Source: Butyrivibrio sp. AC2005
GTDB lineage: Bacteria; Bacillota; Clostridia; Lachnospirales; Lachnospiraceae
Direction: 5' to 3'
DNA: 64,000 nucleotides
NCBI RefSeq assembly: GCF_000424145.1
Contig: NZ_AUJI01000022.1
Coordinates: 46,270-110,269, forward strand
The translations under genes and the position numbers were made by a program. Of the stretch, positions 41,798 through 50,959 are shown piece by piece. How positions within the stretch are numbered: the stretch's first letter is position 1; the number at the start of each line of letters is the position of its first letter. The notes under the pieces were generated by a model that ran no database searches, was not told the origin of the DNA, and saw nothing but the letters and a program-made list of their open reading frames with translations.

Positions 41798-42904
41798 ATG
41801 GACAAGGGCGTTACACTGAGTGTATGTATGATTGTCAGGGATGAATCACTGGTTCTCGCCAGATGCCTTGATGGAGTCAGAGTCTTTGCAGATGAGATTA
41901 TTATTGTAGATACAGGGTCGGTTGACGATACTCGCGAGATAGCGCTTCGATATACTGACAAGGTCTATGATTTTCCGTGGATAGATGATTTTTCCGCTGC
42001 AAGAAATGCCTCTTATTCACATGCCACCATGGACTATGTCATGTGGATTGATGCTGATGATGTGGTTTGTCCGGAGGATGCAGTAAGATTAAATTCTCTG
42101 AAAACATCTATTTCTCCTGAAACAGATGTTGTATTTTTGCTGTATGGAAGTTCTCCGGACCAAAATAATATTTTTAATAACTCGTTTGTTTTTCGTGACA
42201 GATGGGCAAAAAGAAGCTTTAACCCCACATGGCACGGACGACTCCATGAATGGATAGAATATCCCAAAGGAGCAAAAAAGTATTTTGCACAGGATATTAT
42301 GCTCCGTCACTGTAAGGTCAGGGTAAATGATCCCGATAGAAATATGCGTATTCATAAGCTATGTCTTGCTGAAGGAACGGAAGCCCCCACCAGAGACCTT
42401 TCTTTTTTATGTGGTGAATATAGTTCAAAAGGTAATTTTGAAGCATCGGTCGCAGCTTTTTATGAACTGGCTGAAGAGGAGCCATTTCCTGAGTCTGATA
42501 TATATAATTCACTTTTTTCCTATATCTGGAGCATGAAACAGCTAAAGAGAAACGATGAGCTGATAGATAAGCTTGTTCTATTGGAAGAAAAGGGCATCGC
42601 AGGCGAAATGCTCCTGTGTGAACTTGGTGGTCTTTATCTTGCCCGTGAAGAATATGACAAGGCAGAAAAGTATCTTTTAGAAGCTCTTGATACACCGGTG
42701 GACTATAAGGATATGAGAGTGCATTTTGAGCCGTATCATGAGTTTATACCATGTCAGAAACTCAGTAAGCTATATGCTGCGCTGGGGAAAATGGATATTT
42801 CATATGAATATTTCAAGCGGGCAGAGAAAATATATCCTGAAAATACTTCTATACGTTTGAGCAGAATGTATTATAATAGACTTCGCGCTTCCACAGGCAA
42901 CTGA
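41798..42904 (+). CDS. Family 2 glycosyltransferase with TPR-like tail (SunS-like), second copy
   Basis: The 368 residues are paralogous to the preceding gene: LSVCMIVRDESLVLARCLDG, then VDTGSVDDTREIALRYTDKV, DFPWIDDFSAARNASYSHAT, and DxD-type WIDADD. The acceptor motif is WHGRLHEWIEYPKGAKKYF. The TPR-like tail is longer (about 195-368). GGAGG precedes the ATG; 23 bp separate it from the first copy. Two transferases in series could build a disaccharide or act on two substrates. Confidence 0.88.
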   Translation: MDKGVTLSVCMIVRDESLVLARCLDGVRVFADEIIIVDTGSVDDTREIALRYTDKVYDFPWIDDFSAARNASYSHATMDYVMWIDADDVVCPEDAVRLNSLKTSISPETDVVFLLYGSSPDQNNIFNNSFVFRDRWAKRSFNPTWHGRLHEWIEYPKGAKKYFAQDIMLRHCKVRVNDPDRNMRIHKLCLAEGTEAPTRDLSFLCGEYSSKGNFEASVAAFYELAEEEPFPESDIYNSLFSYIWSMKQLKRNDELIDKLVLLEEKGIAGEMLLCELGGLYLAREEYDKAEKYLLEALDTPVDYKDMRVHFEPYHEFIPCQKLSKLYAALGKMDISYEYFKRAEKIYPENTSIRLSRMYYNRLRASTGN

Positions 42905-42957
42905 TGGTAACGAAGTAGATTTAATAAAAATGGGGAGTTAATATAGCATTAACACTG

Positions 42958-44364
42958 ATGAGAAACAAAAGTATAACATCCGGCTCCATATGGAAGAACA
43001 TGCTGACATTTTTCTTTGCACTTCTCCTGGGAGCTTTTTTTCAACAACTTTATAATACAATAGACGCCATAATCGTGGGCAGAGCTGTGGGAAGCGATGC
43101 ACTGGGAGCTGTTGGCGGATCAGCAGCGATGGTGGTAAATCTTTTCCTGGGCTTTTTTCTGGGGCTGTCTTCCGGAGCGACTGTTGTCATTTCTCAGTTC
43201 TATGGTGCGGGCAAAAGGGAAGAGATTGATAAGGCTGTACACACCGCAATAGCGCTTTCCATAGCAGGTGGCGCAGTTATTACTGCAATAGGAGTACTGA
43301 TATCGCCATGGCTTATAAGTGTGATGAAAACACCGGTTGAACAGGCTGAAGCAGGCACTATGTATCTCAGGATTTTCTTTCTTGGAATGATACCTAATCT
43401 TATTTACAACATGGGAGCAGGGATACTGAGAGCTGTAGGTGATTCAAGAAGACCGCTGATTGTATTAATTATTAGTTGCATAGTTAATATACTTTTAGAT
43501 ATTATATTCGTAGTTGGTTTTGGTCTTGGCAGAATGGGAGATGTCTATGGAGTAGCCGGAGTTGCGGTTGCAACCATTCTGTGCCAGCTTATTAGTGCCG
43601 CTATTATTATCTTTATTCTTGTAAGGAGCGACGATAGCTACAGACTTGATATCAGGAAAATCAGATTTGACGCTATTATGCTCTCCAAAATAATAAAGAT
43701 AGGTATACCTGCGGGATTCCAGACTACCACCTATACACTTTCAAATACGCTTATACAGGTATCTATTAACAGCCTTGGAAAGGATGTTGCATCAGCATGG
43801 GCAGCATACGGCAAGGTGGATGTACTATTCTGGATGACGATTGGCTCACTGGGAACAGTGGCTACTACCTTTGCCGGACAGAATTATGGAGCCGGTAAAT
43901 ATGACAGAGTCAGAAAAAGCACCAGACAGGCTCTGGCGATAGCGACAGTTATTACGATTCCGCTTAGCATATTCTTTTGCGTCTTTGGGAATATTTTGCT
44001 CGGAATATTTGTAGTGGATAAAAACGTAATAGATATAGGTGTACAGATGATATATTACCTGGCTCCCTTCTATATAACATACGTTTGTGTGGAAATATTT
44101 GCGGGAGTTTTGCGGGGGATGGGAGATGCATTTATTCCGATGATGATAACTCTGTTCGGAATCTGTGTACTTCGCGTAATATGGATTTTGTTTGTTTTCC
44201 CCATGCACAGAACAGTAGAAATGATTGAAATGAGTTATCGGGTAACCTGGTGTACTACATCTGCTATGTTTTTAGTGTATTACTTAATTTACATTAACAT
44301 GAAGGGGATAAAAAATGAAAAAGCACGAGGGGAAAATGACTGGAAAAGGGCACATAAGCTTTAA
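42958..44364 (+). CDS. MATE-family efflux transporter
   Basis: The 468 residues have twelve membrane segments in two MatE halves, with the signatures ITSGSIWKNMLTFFFALLLG, FFQQLYNTIDAIIVGRAVG and IPNLIYNMGAGILRAVGDSR. It uses a sodium or proton gradient to export cationic or hydrophobic compounds. No good ribosome site stands at the usual distance (GGGGAG lies 27 bp upstream), so translation may be coupled or weak. It follows the glycosyltransferases by 53 bp and overlaps the next gene by 50 bp. Export of a finished peptide is possible but unproven; MATE genes are common anyway. Confidence 0.9.
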   Translation: MRNKSITSGSIWKNMLTFFFALLLGAFFQQLYNTIDAIIVGRAVGSDALGAVGGSAAMVVNLFLGFFLGLSSGATVVISQFYGAGKREEIDKAVHTAIALSIAGGAVITAIGVLISPWLISVMKTPVEQAEAGTMYLRIFFLGMIPNLIYNMGAGILRAVGDSRRPLIVLIISCIVNILLDIIFVVGFGLGRMGDVYGVAGVAVATILCQLISAAIIIFILVRSDDSYRLDIRKIRFDAIMLSKIIKIGIPAGFQTTTYTLSNTLIQVSINSLGKDVASAWAAYGKVDVLFWMTIGSLGTVATTFAGQNYGAGKYDRVRKSTRQALAIATVITIPLSIFFCVFGNILLGIFVVDKNVIDIGVQMIYYLAPFYITYVCVEIFAGVLRGMGDAFIPMMITLFGICVLRVIWILFVFPMHRTVEMIEMSYRVTWCTTSAMFLVYYLIYINMKGIKNEKARGENDWKRAHKL

Positions 44365-47155
44365 GGGGTTTATGTGCGCTTTTTTTATGCTACTTACTGT
44401 GGGTAGTCTGTTTTCGGATTCAATGAGTGTTCAAGCAGAAGAGCCTGGGGAGATATCATGTCCTACAGGGGATAGGTTTGAGCCCAGAATTCCCAAAGGT
44501 AATGGGAAAATCGAGCAGATATCTGAGGAAGAGTATTACGGATTAGTCGAAAAAACATCTAAAAAAATAGTTAAAAACGCAAATATTAACGAAGATGATT
44601 ACTATTATAATCAGCTTGATGACAACGATAAGATGTTTTATAACGCTTTCCTTCAGCTCATGAGGGAAAACAAAGGCGCGGCACCTGAGGCTAAAGCTGA
44701 ATACGTGGCTGATTATGGATTTCCGGTTTTTGAGGAAGTTACTGAACCGATGAATATTGATTGGGCTTCGGTGTATACTGCACTGGAATTTGATCATCCG
44801 GAGGAACTTGAACTTATTGTTTATGATATAGATTGCGTTTTAGTCACTATAGAAAATGATGGCCAGAAAAGATATTCCTGTTTTGCAATATTTATAAAAG
44901 GTCAGGGGACTGACTATTCTGGTGCACAGATAGCACAGATGGAAGCGAAAACGCAGACAGCATGCAATGCATTTTTTAATAAACTGAATCTCACCGGGGA
45001 TGCATTTAACAAGGAACTCATAATTCATGACGCCATCATGGAGAAGATGGAATATAACTATGACGCGCTGAATCATCGTTATCCCAATCACGTATGTCAC
45101 ACATCTTACGGTGCATTTGTGGAGCTTTTGCCTGTGTGCGATGGCTATGCAAAGGCCTTGAAGATGCTGTTAAACAAGGCCGGAATAGAGTGCCATATTG
45201 TTGCGGGACTTGGAAATGGTGGCGGTCATGCCTGGAATATCGTAAAGCTTGGAAATGATTATTATGAAGTTGATGTTACCTGGGATGATAATAGTGCCCG
45301 CAATGGCCGTATCTATGGCTACATGATCGGACATGATTATTTCAATCGTACGACAGATAATTTTACAAAGCATGTTACGGATATACCGGGATATGCCTCC
45401 GGAAGGACAACAACTCACATCAGGGATCAGAGATATTATGGATATTTAAATCCTGCTATTGCAAATGGGGAAGAGTTTTCTTATAGCAATATTAAACAGG
45501 TTTATAAAGTTACTTTTTACAAAGTAAAGGATGAAGCAACCTTCAACATGAAAGCTGCTCCCGCTGCCTTTACCTACGAAGGCAAGATACAGGATATGCC
45601 CACAAATGCAAGGCTGGAAGGCTACACTTTTGAGGGCTGGTTTACGGAAAAGGATGGCGGAACACCTATAACCAAAGACACGATCATAACTAAGGAGTCC
45701 AAGGCTTATGCCAATTGGAAACCGGTTAGCGTATGTGTGAACTTCTATGCGGATTCAAGCAATGTGCCGGTTCAAACTGTTTATGCTGATTTCGGCTCGA
45801 CCTATGGCGACGTAATGAAGAAGATAAAGCAGCCTGAATATGAACAGGGTGATTTTACCGGATGGTTTACCGGATATGATACGGATGTAAAAATTGATCC
45901 CGATGCAGTAATCAATACGACGGAAGAAATAAATCTATATGGTCAGTGGGTTAAGGTTGAATACACTTTAACCTATAATGCTAATGATGGTAAGTTCAAA
46001 GATGGCGCGGAGGTTAAAACGAGAAACGCCATTAAAAATGAAACTGTCGATGTGGATGATATGGAAATCCCTGAGAGGGATGGTTACATTTTCCGTGGAT
46101 GGAGTAGAAAGCAGAATGATTCTGAAGCTATAAGTCAGGTGAAGGCTGATGAAAATATGGACTTCTACGCTATATGGGAAGAAGAGAAAAAGCCAGAGGA
46201 TGAGCAAAATGAAAATCCTGAGCCTGAGGATCCTACAGTAGAGGAGCCTGAAAAACCTGCGGAAGGTGAACAAGAGAAACCGGCAGCAGAGGAGCCTGAA
46301 AATCCTGCAGAGGATGAGCAGGAGAAACCGGCAGCAGAGCCTGAGAATTCCTCGGCAGATGGCCAGGAGAATCCTTCAGGAAGTGAGCAGGGTGCTCCAA
46401 CAACAGAGGGGCAGGATAATACTACAGTTGTAGAACCTCAGAACTCTACACCGAGTGAACAGGTGAATCCTCCAGTTGTTGGGCCTGAAACGCCTACGAC
46501 ACAGAATACTACAGCGGAGGAATCTCATAATCCCACGCCTGTAGAACCACTGAATCCTACTATGGGTGAGCCTGAGAATTCTACAACAGTTGAACCTCAG
46601 CCCTCCACAGTGGTAGAACCTCAGAATCCTACAACATCTGAGCAGCAGAATCCTACAGAGGCTGAGCAACAAAATCCTACAGTAAGTGAGACACAAGCTC
46701 AGCCTAGTGATGAACTTCCTCCGGGTGGAATAATTGAAAATGGCGAAGCTACATATTCAGTATCTGCAGAAGGATCAGCTACAGCCACCCGTACAAATAA
46801 TGCAAAGGTGAAGAATGTACGCATTGGTAACGAAGTGTCTTATGGCGGGAAGACCTATAAGGTAACCAGGATTTCAAAGGGGGCTTACAAGAATTGCAAA
46901 AAGCTTAAGAGTGTAAGGTTAGGCTCAAATATTACAAAGATTGGTGCAAATGCGTTTAAGGGTTGTAAGAGACTCGGCAAAATCACAATCAGAGCTAATA
47001 ACCTAAAGTCCGTAGGACGTGGAAGTTTCAAGGGAATTAAGGAAGGCGCTAAATTTACTATAATATGCAGAAATAAAAAGACCTACGGGAAGGTTGTGAA
47101 AAAGCTCAGGAGAGCAGGAGCTACTACAGGAAGTTTTAAATTTAAAAAGGGATGA
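44315..47155 (+). CDS. Large secreted transglutaminase-like / InlB-repeat surface protein
   Basis: The 946 residues have a signal peptide (about 1-42, ending VQA-E). The transglutaminase-like core (about 225-330) has Cys in LPVCDGYAKAL, His in GGGHAWNIVKL and Asp in YEVDVTWDD. Three Listeria-Bacteroides (Flg_new/InlB) beta repeats (about 400-625: LEGYTFEGWFTEKDGG, TGWFTGYDTD, RDGYIFRGWSRKQ) follow. A Pro/Glu/Asn spacer of about 170 residues (EEPEKPAEGEQ ... TPSEQVNPPVV) and a BspA-like leucine-rich end (about 800-946) complete it. ATG 44336 with GAGGGG is an alternative start. The spacer is typical of wall-spanning regions. It is likely the last gene of the cluster. Confidence 0.88.
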   Translation: MKKHEGKMTGKGHISFKGFMCAFFMLLTVGSLFSDSMSVQAEEPGEISCPTGDRFEPRIPKGNGKIEQISEEEYYGLVEKTSKKIVKNANINEDDYYYNQLDDNDKMFYNAFLQLMRENKGAAPEAKAEYVADYGFPVFEEVTEPMNIDWASVYTALEFDHPEELELIVYDIDCVLVTIENDGQKRYSCFAIFIKGQGTDYSGAQIAQMEAKTQTACNAFFNKLNLTGDAFNKELIIHDAIMEKMEYNYDALNHRYPNHVCHTSYGAFVELLPVCDGYAKALKMLLNKAGIECHIVAGLGNGGGHAWNIVKLGNDYYEVDVTWDDNSARNGRIYGYMIGHDYFNRTTDNFTKHVTDIPGYASGRTTTHIRDQRYYGYLNPAIANGEEFSYSNIKQVYKVTFYKVKDEATFNMKAAPAAFTYEGKIQDMPTNARLEGYTFEGWFTEKDGGTPITKDTIITKESKAYANWKPVSVCVNFYADSSNVPVQTVYADFGSTYGDVMKKIKQPEYEQGDFTGWFTGYDTDVKIDPDAVINTTEEINLYGQWVKVEYTLTYNANDGKFKDGAEVKTRNAIKNETVDVDDMEIPERDGYIFRGWSRKQNDSEAISQVKADENMDFYAIWEEEKKPEDEQNENPEPEDPTVEEPEKPAEGEQEKPAAEEPENPAEDEQEKPAAEPENSSADGQENPSGSEQGAPTTEGQDNTTVVEPQNSTPSEQVNPPVVGPETPTTQNTTAEESHNPTPVEPLNPTMGEPENSTTVEPQPSTVVEPQNPTTSEQQNPTEAEQQNPTVSETQAQPSDELPPGGIIENGEATYSVSAEGSATATRTNNAKVKNVRIGNEVSYGGKTYKVTRISKGAYKNCKKLKSVRLGSNITKIGANAFKGCKRLGKITIRANNLKSVGRGSFKGIKEGAKFTIICRNKKTYGKVVKKLRRAGATTGSFKFKKG

Positions 47156-47238
47156 TAATTCATTAAGGTTATAAAAATATGATTATAGGTTAGTTCAAGA
47201 CGTTAGAATGGATAGATTGTTTTGGTATAAAATGTGCA

Positions 47239-47266
47239 TTGATTTTTATATTCCTGTCGATATAAT
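47239..47266 (+). promoter_or_regulatory. Sigma-A promoter of a candidate small RNA
   Basis: TTGATT, 16-bp spacer, consensus TATAAT. Transcription would start near 47273 with no open reading frame of standard form behind it. Confidence 0.65.
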
Positions 47267-47272
47267 GAGAGT

Positions 47273-47527
47273 AGAAACAGAGATGTTTCCGATGTAAGAG
47301 CATCGTAAAAAGTTGTGCTGCGGATGGAGCAGGGTAATCTTTCCATCTCATAAGATACCATTTGCAGGTATCGAGCCCAGCAATGGGGATAAACGTTGTA
47401 GTCCAGGCAGGGGACTTAATTATTTCTGCACCTTTAAGGCATCTTAACTGGATGCCAAGGCTGACAACCAGCAGAAAACTCTTAACAAAAAAATTGAGGA
47501 GTGTGTTTAACCGCACACTCCTTTTTA
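47273..47527 (+). ncRNA. Candidate structured small RNA, about 255 nt
   Basis: Behind a strong promoter and before a strong terminator lies a series of local hairpins: GAAAC/GTTTC (47276), GATG/CATC, GATGG/CCATC (47323-47346), GATACC/GGTATC (47354-47372), AGTCC/GGACT (47400-47415) and GGCATC/GATGCC (47438-47457). The sequence is not the SRP RNA, RNase P RNA, tmRNA or a riboswitch known to me. The part of an open frame from 47362 that overlaps it has no ribosome site. A trans-acting or 6S-like RNA is possible. Confidence 0.45.
47497..47527 (+). terminator. Terminator of the candidate small RNA
   Basis: AGGAGTGTG pairs with CACACTCCT, followed by TTTTT. Confidence 0.85.
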
Positions 47528-47539
47528 TAACATATAAAT

Positions 47540-47823
47540 TAAGTGTTACTAATTTGGAGTTCACTTTGGGATTGGTACAGCAAACTGATAATAACGGAAA
47601 TATAATGCCTAATAGGTTTATTCCTATGACATTGCGCGTAGAAGATTCATCTGTAAACAAAAGTGGTGGTGGGGAAATAATCGATTTTATTTTTTCAAAA
47701 GATGCAAGTAAATCAGTATATGATACTTTATCAGTTAGGGATGAGCGTAAAGATATACCCAAATGCATACGGGCACTTTTGATTAAAGATTTCTATGAGC
47801 CTGAAGGAATTAAACAGGAATGA
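47540..47823 (+). pseudogene. Orphan 3' coding fragment, unknown family
   Basis: The open frame reads SVTNLEFTLGLVQQTDNNGN, then IMPNRFIPMTLRVEDSSVNK and IIDFIFSKDASKSVYDTLSV. It has plausible amino-acid composition but no start codon with a ribosome site; the frame extends upstream through the small-RNA terminator, which is not credible as coding. It is probably the tail of a lost gene. From 47824 to 47948 nothing is seen. Confidence 0.35.
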
Positions 47824-47948
47824 TTAAGACTTATGTATAGTTGAAAACATGTTCAAATTCAAATTAAGTGATGCTCTATTTTTACCAAAAAATCAGCATT
47901 ATGTTTGGCTAGATTGATTAGAGTTTATAAATTATTCAAAAACAAAAC

Positions 47949-48006
47949 TTATAAAATCATAAATTGTTTCAATGTTGTTGACTACAGCAAAACACATGAT
48001 TATACT
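47949..48006 (+). promoter_or_regulatory. Promoter and upstream element of secreted paralogue 3
   Basis: TTATAAAATCATAAATT (47949), -35 TTGACT (47978), 17-bp spacer, -10 TATACT (48001), with the same 29-bp offset as in paralogues 1 and 2. Confidence 0.8.
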
Positions 48007-48014
48007 CAAAAGTG

Positions 48015-48043
48015 ACCGGGGAAATAATTCCCCGGTTTTTTTT
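48015..48043 (+). terminator. Terminator-like hairpin inside the 5' leader of paralogue 3
   Basis: ACCGGGGAA, loop ATAA, TTCCCCGGT, then eight T. It begins only about 3 bases after the predicted transcription start and lies before the ribosome site, so it looks like an attenuator. Confidence 0.8.
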
Positions 48044-48074
48044 CACTTTTTTTCTTTAAAAGGAGGGAATTCTT

Positions 48075-48974
48075 ATGAGAGTATTCGAAAAGATTTCAAG
48101 AAGACTGGCAATTTATATGGCAGGTGTTGTAGCAGCATCAACATTCGCAGTTCCTATGGCACCTGCGATCACAGCCTATGCAGAAACAATAGATCCACCC
48201 AAGGATGCTGATGAGTTGAGTCTAAATAAGGATATAATTGCAAAATTGCAGGCTGAAGCAGTTCAATTAGAGAATGGAAAGGCTGTTACAGTAACTCTTG
48301 AACCTGAGCCGAAGCCGGATGCTAATGCTGAAAAACCTAGTGAAGAGCAACTGGCAGAACTTATGAAGACGCAGCCTAAGATGAAGAATGCTGCTGTATA
48401 CAAAATTAAATCAGGTATCGATGGAAAGTTCCATGTTACTGTAAAGGCTACAGAAACAGTCAAAAAAGTTTGGGTAGAAGTTTTCAAGAAGGATGCTCAG
48501 GAAGCTACAAAACGTTATCCTATTGATAATTTGGCTAAGGATGCTGAAAAGGATGAGGAAGTTGATGTTAAGAAGGATGAAGAATGGTTTATCCTGGTAA
48601 CAAATTCTGATGAGGCAGCAGCAGCTAAGTTTGAACTTACAGCTGAAATCAGACAGAACGGCAAAAAGACCAAGCTTCGCTCTGTAGAATCTCCTGCAAA
48701 GAAGACTGCCAAGGCTACATTCAAGAAGGTTAAGGATGTTGATGGCTATGAAGTAATGGTATCAACAAGCAAAGACTTCGATAAGAATGTTAAGAAAGCT
48801 TCCAAGAAAGCTAAGAAGGTTAAGTTTGATAAGAAAAAGGCTGGCTCTATTGAAGTTAAGAAGCTTAAGGCTGGCAAGAAGTATTATGTAAGAGTAAGAA
48901 CATACGTTGAAGAAGGCGGTGTTAAGTACTACTCAGACTGGTCAAGTGTAAAGAAAATCAAGAAGGTTAAGTAA
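48075..48974 (+). CDS. Secreted fibronectin-III-like protein, paralogue 3
   Basis: The 299 residues have a signal peptide (MRVFEKISRRLAIYMAGVVA ... ITAYA-ET). A longer, acidic middle part (about 40-200: EPEPKPDANAEKPSEEQLAE) follows. The C-terminal domain (about 210-299: KVKDVDGYEVMVSTSKDFDK ... KYYVRVRTYVEEGGVKYYSD) is homologous to paralogues 1 and 2 but diverged, so this copy is older. AAAAGGAGG precedes the ATG. The same promoter design shows a common regulator. Function unknown. Confidence 0.85.
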   Translation: MRVFEKISRRLAIYMAGVVAASTFAVPMAPAITAYAETIDPPKDADELSLNKDIIAKLQAEAVQLENGKAVTVTLEPEPKPDANAEKPSEEQLAELMKTQPKMKNAAVYKIKSGIDGKFHVTVKATETVKKVWVEVFKKDAQEATKRYPIDNLAKDAEKDEEVDVKKDEEWFILVTNSDEAAAAKFELTAEIRQNGKKTKLRSVESPAKKTAKATFKKVKDVDGYEVMVSTSKDFDKNVKKASKKAKKVKFDKKKAGSIEVKKLKAGKKYYVRVRTYVEEGGVKYYSDWSSVKKIKKVK

Positions 48975-49005
48975 TTTAACCTGACGCTTGCCATAAGAAA
49001 GCAGA

Positions 49006-49042
49006 GACACTCATGATTTATTTCATGGGTGTCTTTGTTTTT
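49006..49042 (+). terminator. Terminator of paralogue 3
   Basis: GACACTCATGA pairs with TCATGGGTGTC, T-rich tail follows. Confidence 0.8.
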
Positions 49043-49129
49043 ATCATAAATTAATATACCTTTTAGCCTTATTTAATATTGATAATGGATAATGAAAATG
49101 CAGAATAATTCATTTCTTATGAGGGAAAT

Positions 49130-50890
49130 ATGATGAAGAATTTTTCAAAGAGAATTATTGCAACAGTATGCACATTATCCATGACAGCAGGGCTTTTTAC
49201 TATAAACAGTGGAACTACTGCAGCTGCTGCAGGAATCAAGGGGAGTCAAAAATCTGAAGGAACGAAAAAGGAATTTCCTCTTTATATAGCTGATACTGAA
49301 AGCAATGAGGATATTGAGCTGTATTTTTTTGACAAGTCAAATTCTGTACCATATATTTCCGTGAAGGATACGGGATATCTTCTAAAGCAGATCGGGGATT
49401 ATTTAGGTTATCCGGATAAATATGATTTTGAGTATTCAGAAGAAGGGAGCAAAGCGACACTTACCAGGGAAACAGATTACTCTATGATAGTTGATGCTGA
49501 TAAGGATACCATAAACTTCCTTGATTATGATGCGTTCATGATGCCGCCAAATTCAGTAAGACTGATTGATATGCTTGGTGAATTTGAAGAAAATGATGAA
49601 GGCACTACAGAACTTTTTATGCATTCGGATTATGCATACGAGAGATATGGGGATGAGATTACGCTTAACCTTTCCGACTATGATATTGATATAGTCCGGA
49701 CTGATAAAGGATGTTTTCTTCCTCTTGCTACAGTTGGGGATTTTCTTGTATCACCCACGTATCTGAACATTCTCTATAATGAGGAGTCCGTGATTATCAT
49801 GCCTTACATGGGCTTTATAGATGACGACGACAATATTACCAGGCTGGGTGAACTTTATTATTCCGGTTACAATGAGGAGCTATCGGAGGAGATGGCTGCC
49901 TTTTCCTATAATGAACTTTGCCTGGCAATGGATCATCTTTATGGGTTAAAGGATATACACGGAATAAAGGATTTTGACACGCTTTTTGATAATACAGGTA
50001 TTAAAGAGGGAATGCTGAGTACTGATCCTAATGATGTTGATAACTCCCTCAACGAACTTTTGACCGTTCACATTGATGATTTGCATACTGTTTTTCTTGC
50101 ACCTACTTATACTAATGGAAAAGTTGAATTTGATGAGGCTGAAGGCAGTGCTGACTTGATTTACAACATGATTGAGGAAAAATTCGGGGTAGTCAGGGAA
50201 CGGTACTATCCTAAAGGGGTTCCTTTCTATGAGGAGATTGGCAACACAGCATATATCACCTTTGATAGTTTTACACCTGCTGTGCCCGAGCTTGATTACT
50301 ATAGGAAAAAGCCCACCGAAGCTTCTGATGATACCATAGGTATCATGCTTTATAGCTTTTCGCAGATTACACGAAAAAACAGTCCTGTCAAGAATGTGGT
50401 GCTTGACCTGTCGATGAATGTCGGTGGTAACATACAGTCTGCAAGCTTTGTAGTAGGCATGTTCCTGGGACTTGGAAGATACTCCATAAGGAATACCTTG
50501 ACAGGAGCACTTACGACAGACTTTTTCTATGTAGATGCCAATCTTGATCATAAGTATAACGAGAAGGACTATTTGTCAGATTACAACCTGTACTGCATAG
50601 AATCACCTTTAAGCTTTTCATGCGGAAACTTTGTTCCATGCATCTTCAAGAGCAGTCATATGGTAACGCTCCTGGGGCAGACCTCCGGTGGTGGTTCCTG
50701 CGCTGTTCTTCCTATGTCAAGTGCAGCAGGACAGATCTTCCAGATGTCCAGTCCTTACCAGCTGTCCTTTGTGAAAAATGGAAGCTTCTACGATATCGAC
50801 CGCGGCGCGGAGCCTGATTATTATATTTCAAATCCTGATAATTACTATGACAGAAAAAAGCTGACAGATTATATCAATAGTTTATATTGA
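49130..50890 (+). CDS. Secreted S41-type (tail-specific) protease
   Basis: The 586 residues have a signal peptide (MMKNFSKRIIATVCTLSMTA ... GTTAAA). A ~250-residue N-terminal part, possibly a copper-amine-oxidase-N-like or pilus-like fold, comes next. An S41 peptidase-like domain follows (about 380-580): GNTAYITFDSFTP, NVVLDLSMNVGGN, then FSCGNFVPCIFKSS and LLGQTSGGGSCAVLP. Ser in FSCGN fits the nucleophile position, but the usual downstream Lys is not obvious, so it may be a degenerate member. GAGGG precedes ATG 49130/49133. No PDZ domain is seen. Confidence 0.8.
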   Translation: MMKNFSKRIIATVCTLSMTAGLFTINSGTTAAAAGIKGSQKSEGTKKEFPLYIADTESNEDIELYFFDKSNSVPYISVKDTGYLLKQIGDYLGYPDKYDFEYSEEGSKATLTRETDYSMIVDADKDTINFLDYDAFMMPPNSVRLIDMLGEFEENDEGTTELFMHSDYAYERYGDEITLNLSDYDIDIVRTDKGCFLPLATVGDFLVSPTYLNILYNEESVIIMPYMGFIDDDDNITRLGELYYSGYNEELSEEMAAFSYNELCLAMDHLYGLKDIHGIKDFDTLFDNTGIKEGMLSTDPNDVDNSLNELLTVHIDDLHTVFLAPTYTNGKVEFDEAEGSADLIYNMIEEKFGVVRERYYPKGVPFYEEIGNTAYITFDSFTPAVPELDYYRKKPTEASDDTIGIMLYSFSQITRKNSPVKNVVLDLSMNVGGNIQSASFVVGMFLGLGRYSIRNTLTGALTTDFFYVDANLDHKYNEKDYLSDYNLYCIESPLSFSCGNFVPCIFKSSHMVTLLGQTSGGGSCAVLPMSSAAGQIFQMSSPYQLSFVKNGSFYDIDRGAEPDYYISNPDNYYDRKKLTDYINSLY

Positions 50891-50918
50891 TAATCTGACC
50901 CAAAAAAACATTTTATGT

Positions 50919-50924
50919 TATAAT
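50919..50924 (+). promoter_or_regulatory. Extended -10 promoter element before the DUF5717 cluster
   Basis: TGT-TATAAT (extended -10), 36 bp before the GTG start at 50960. Confidence 0.5.
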
Positions 50925-50959
50925 ATTTTGGAATATGTTTTCTTTGGGGAATCTTTTTA

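Noticed and set aside
47190..47768. 192-codon minus-strand frame over the candidate small RNA
   Set aside because: No ribosome site and no protein-family resemblance; it crosses a strong terminator and a promoter on the other strand.
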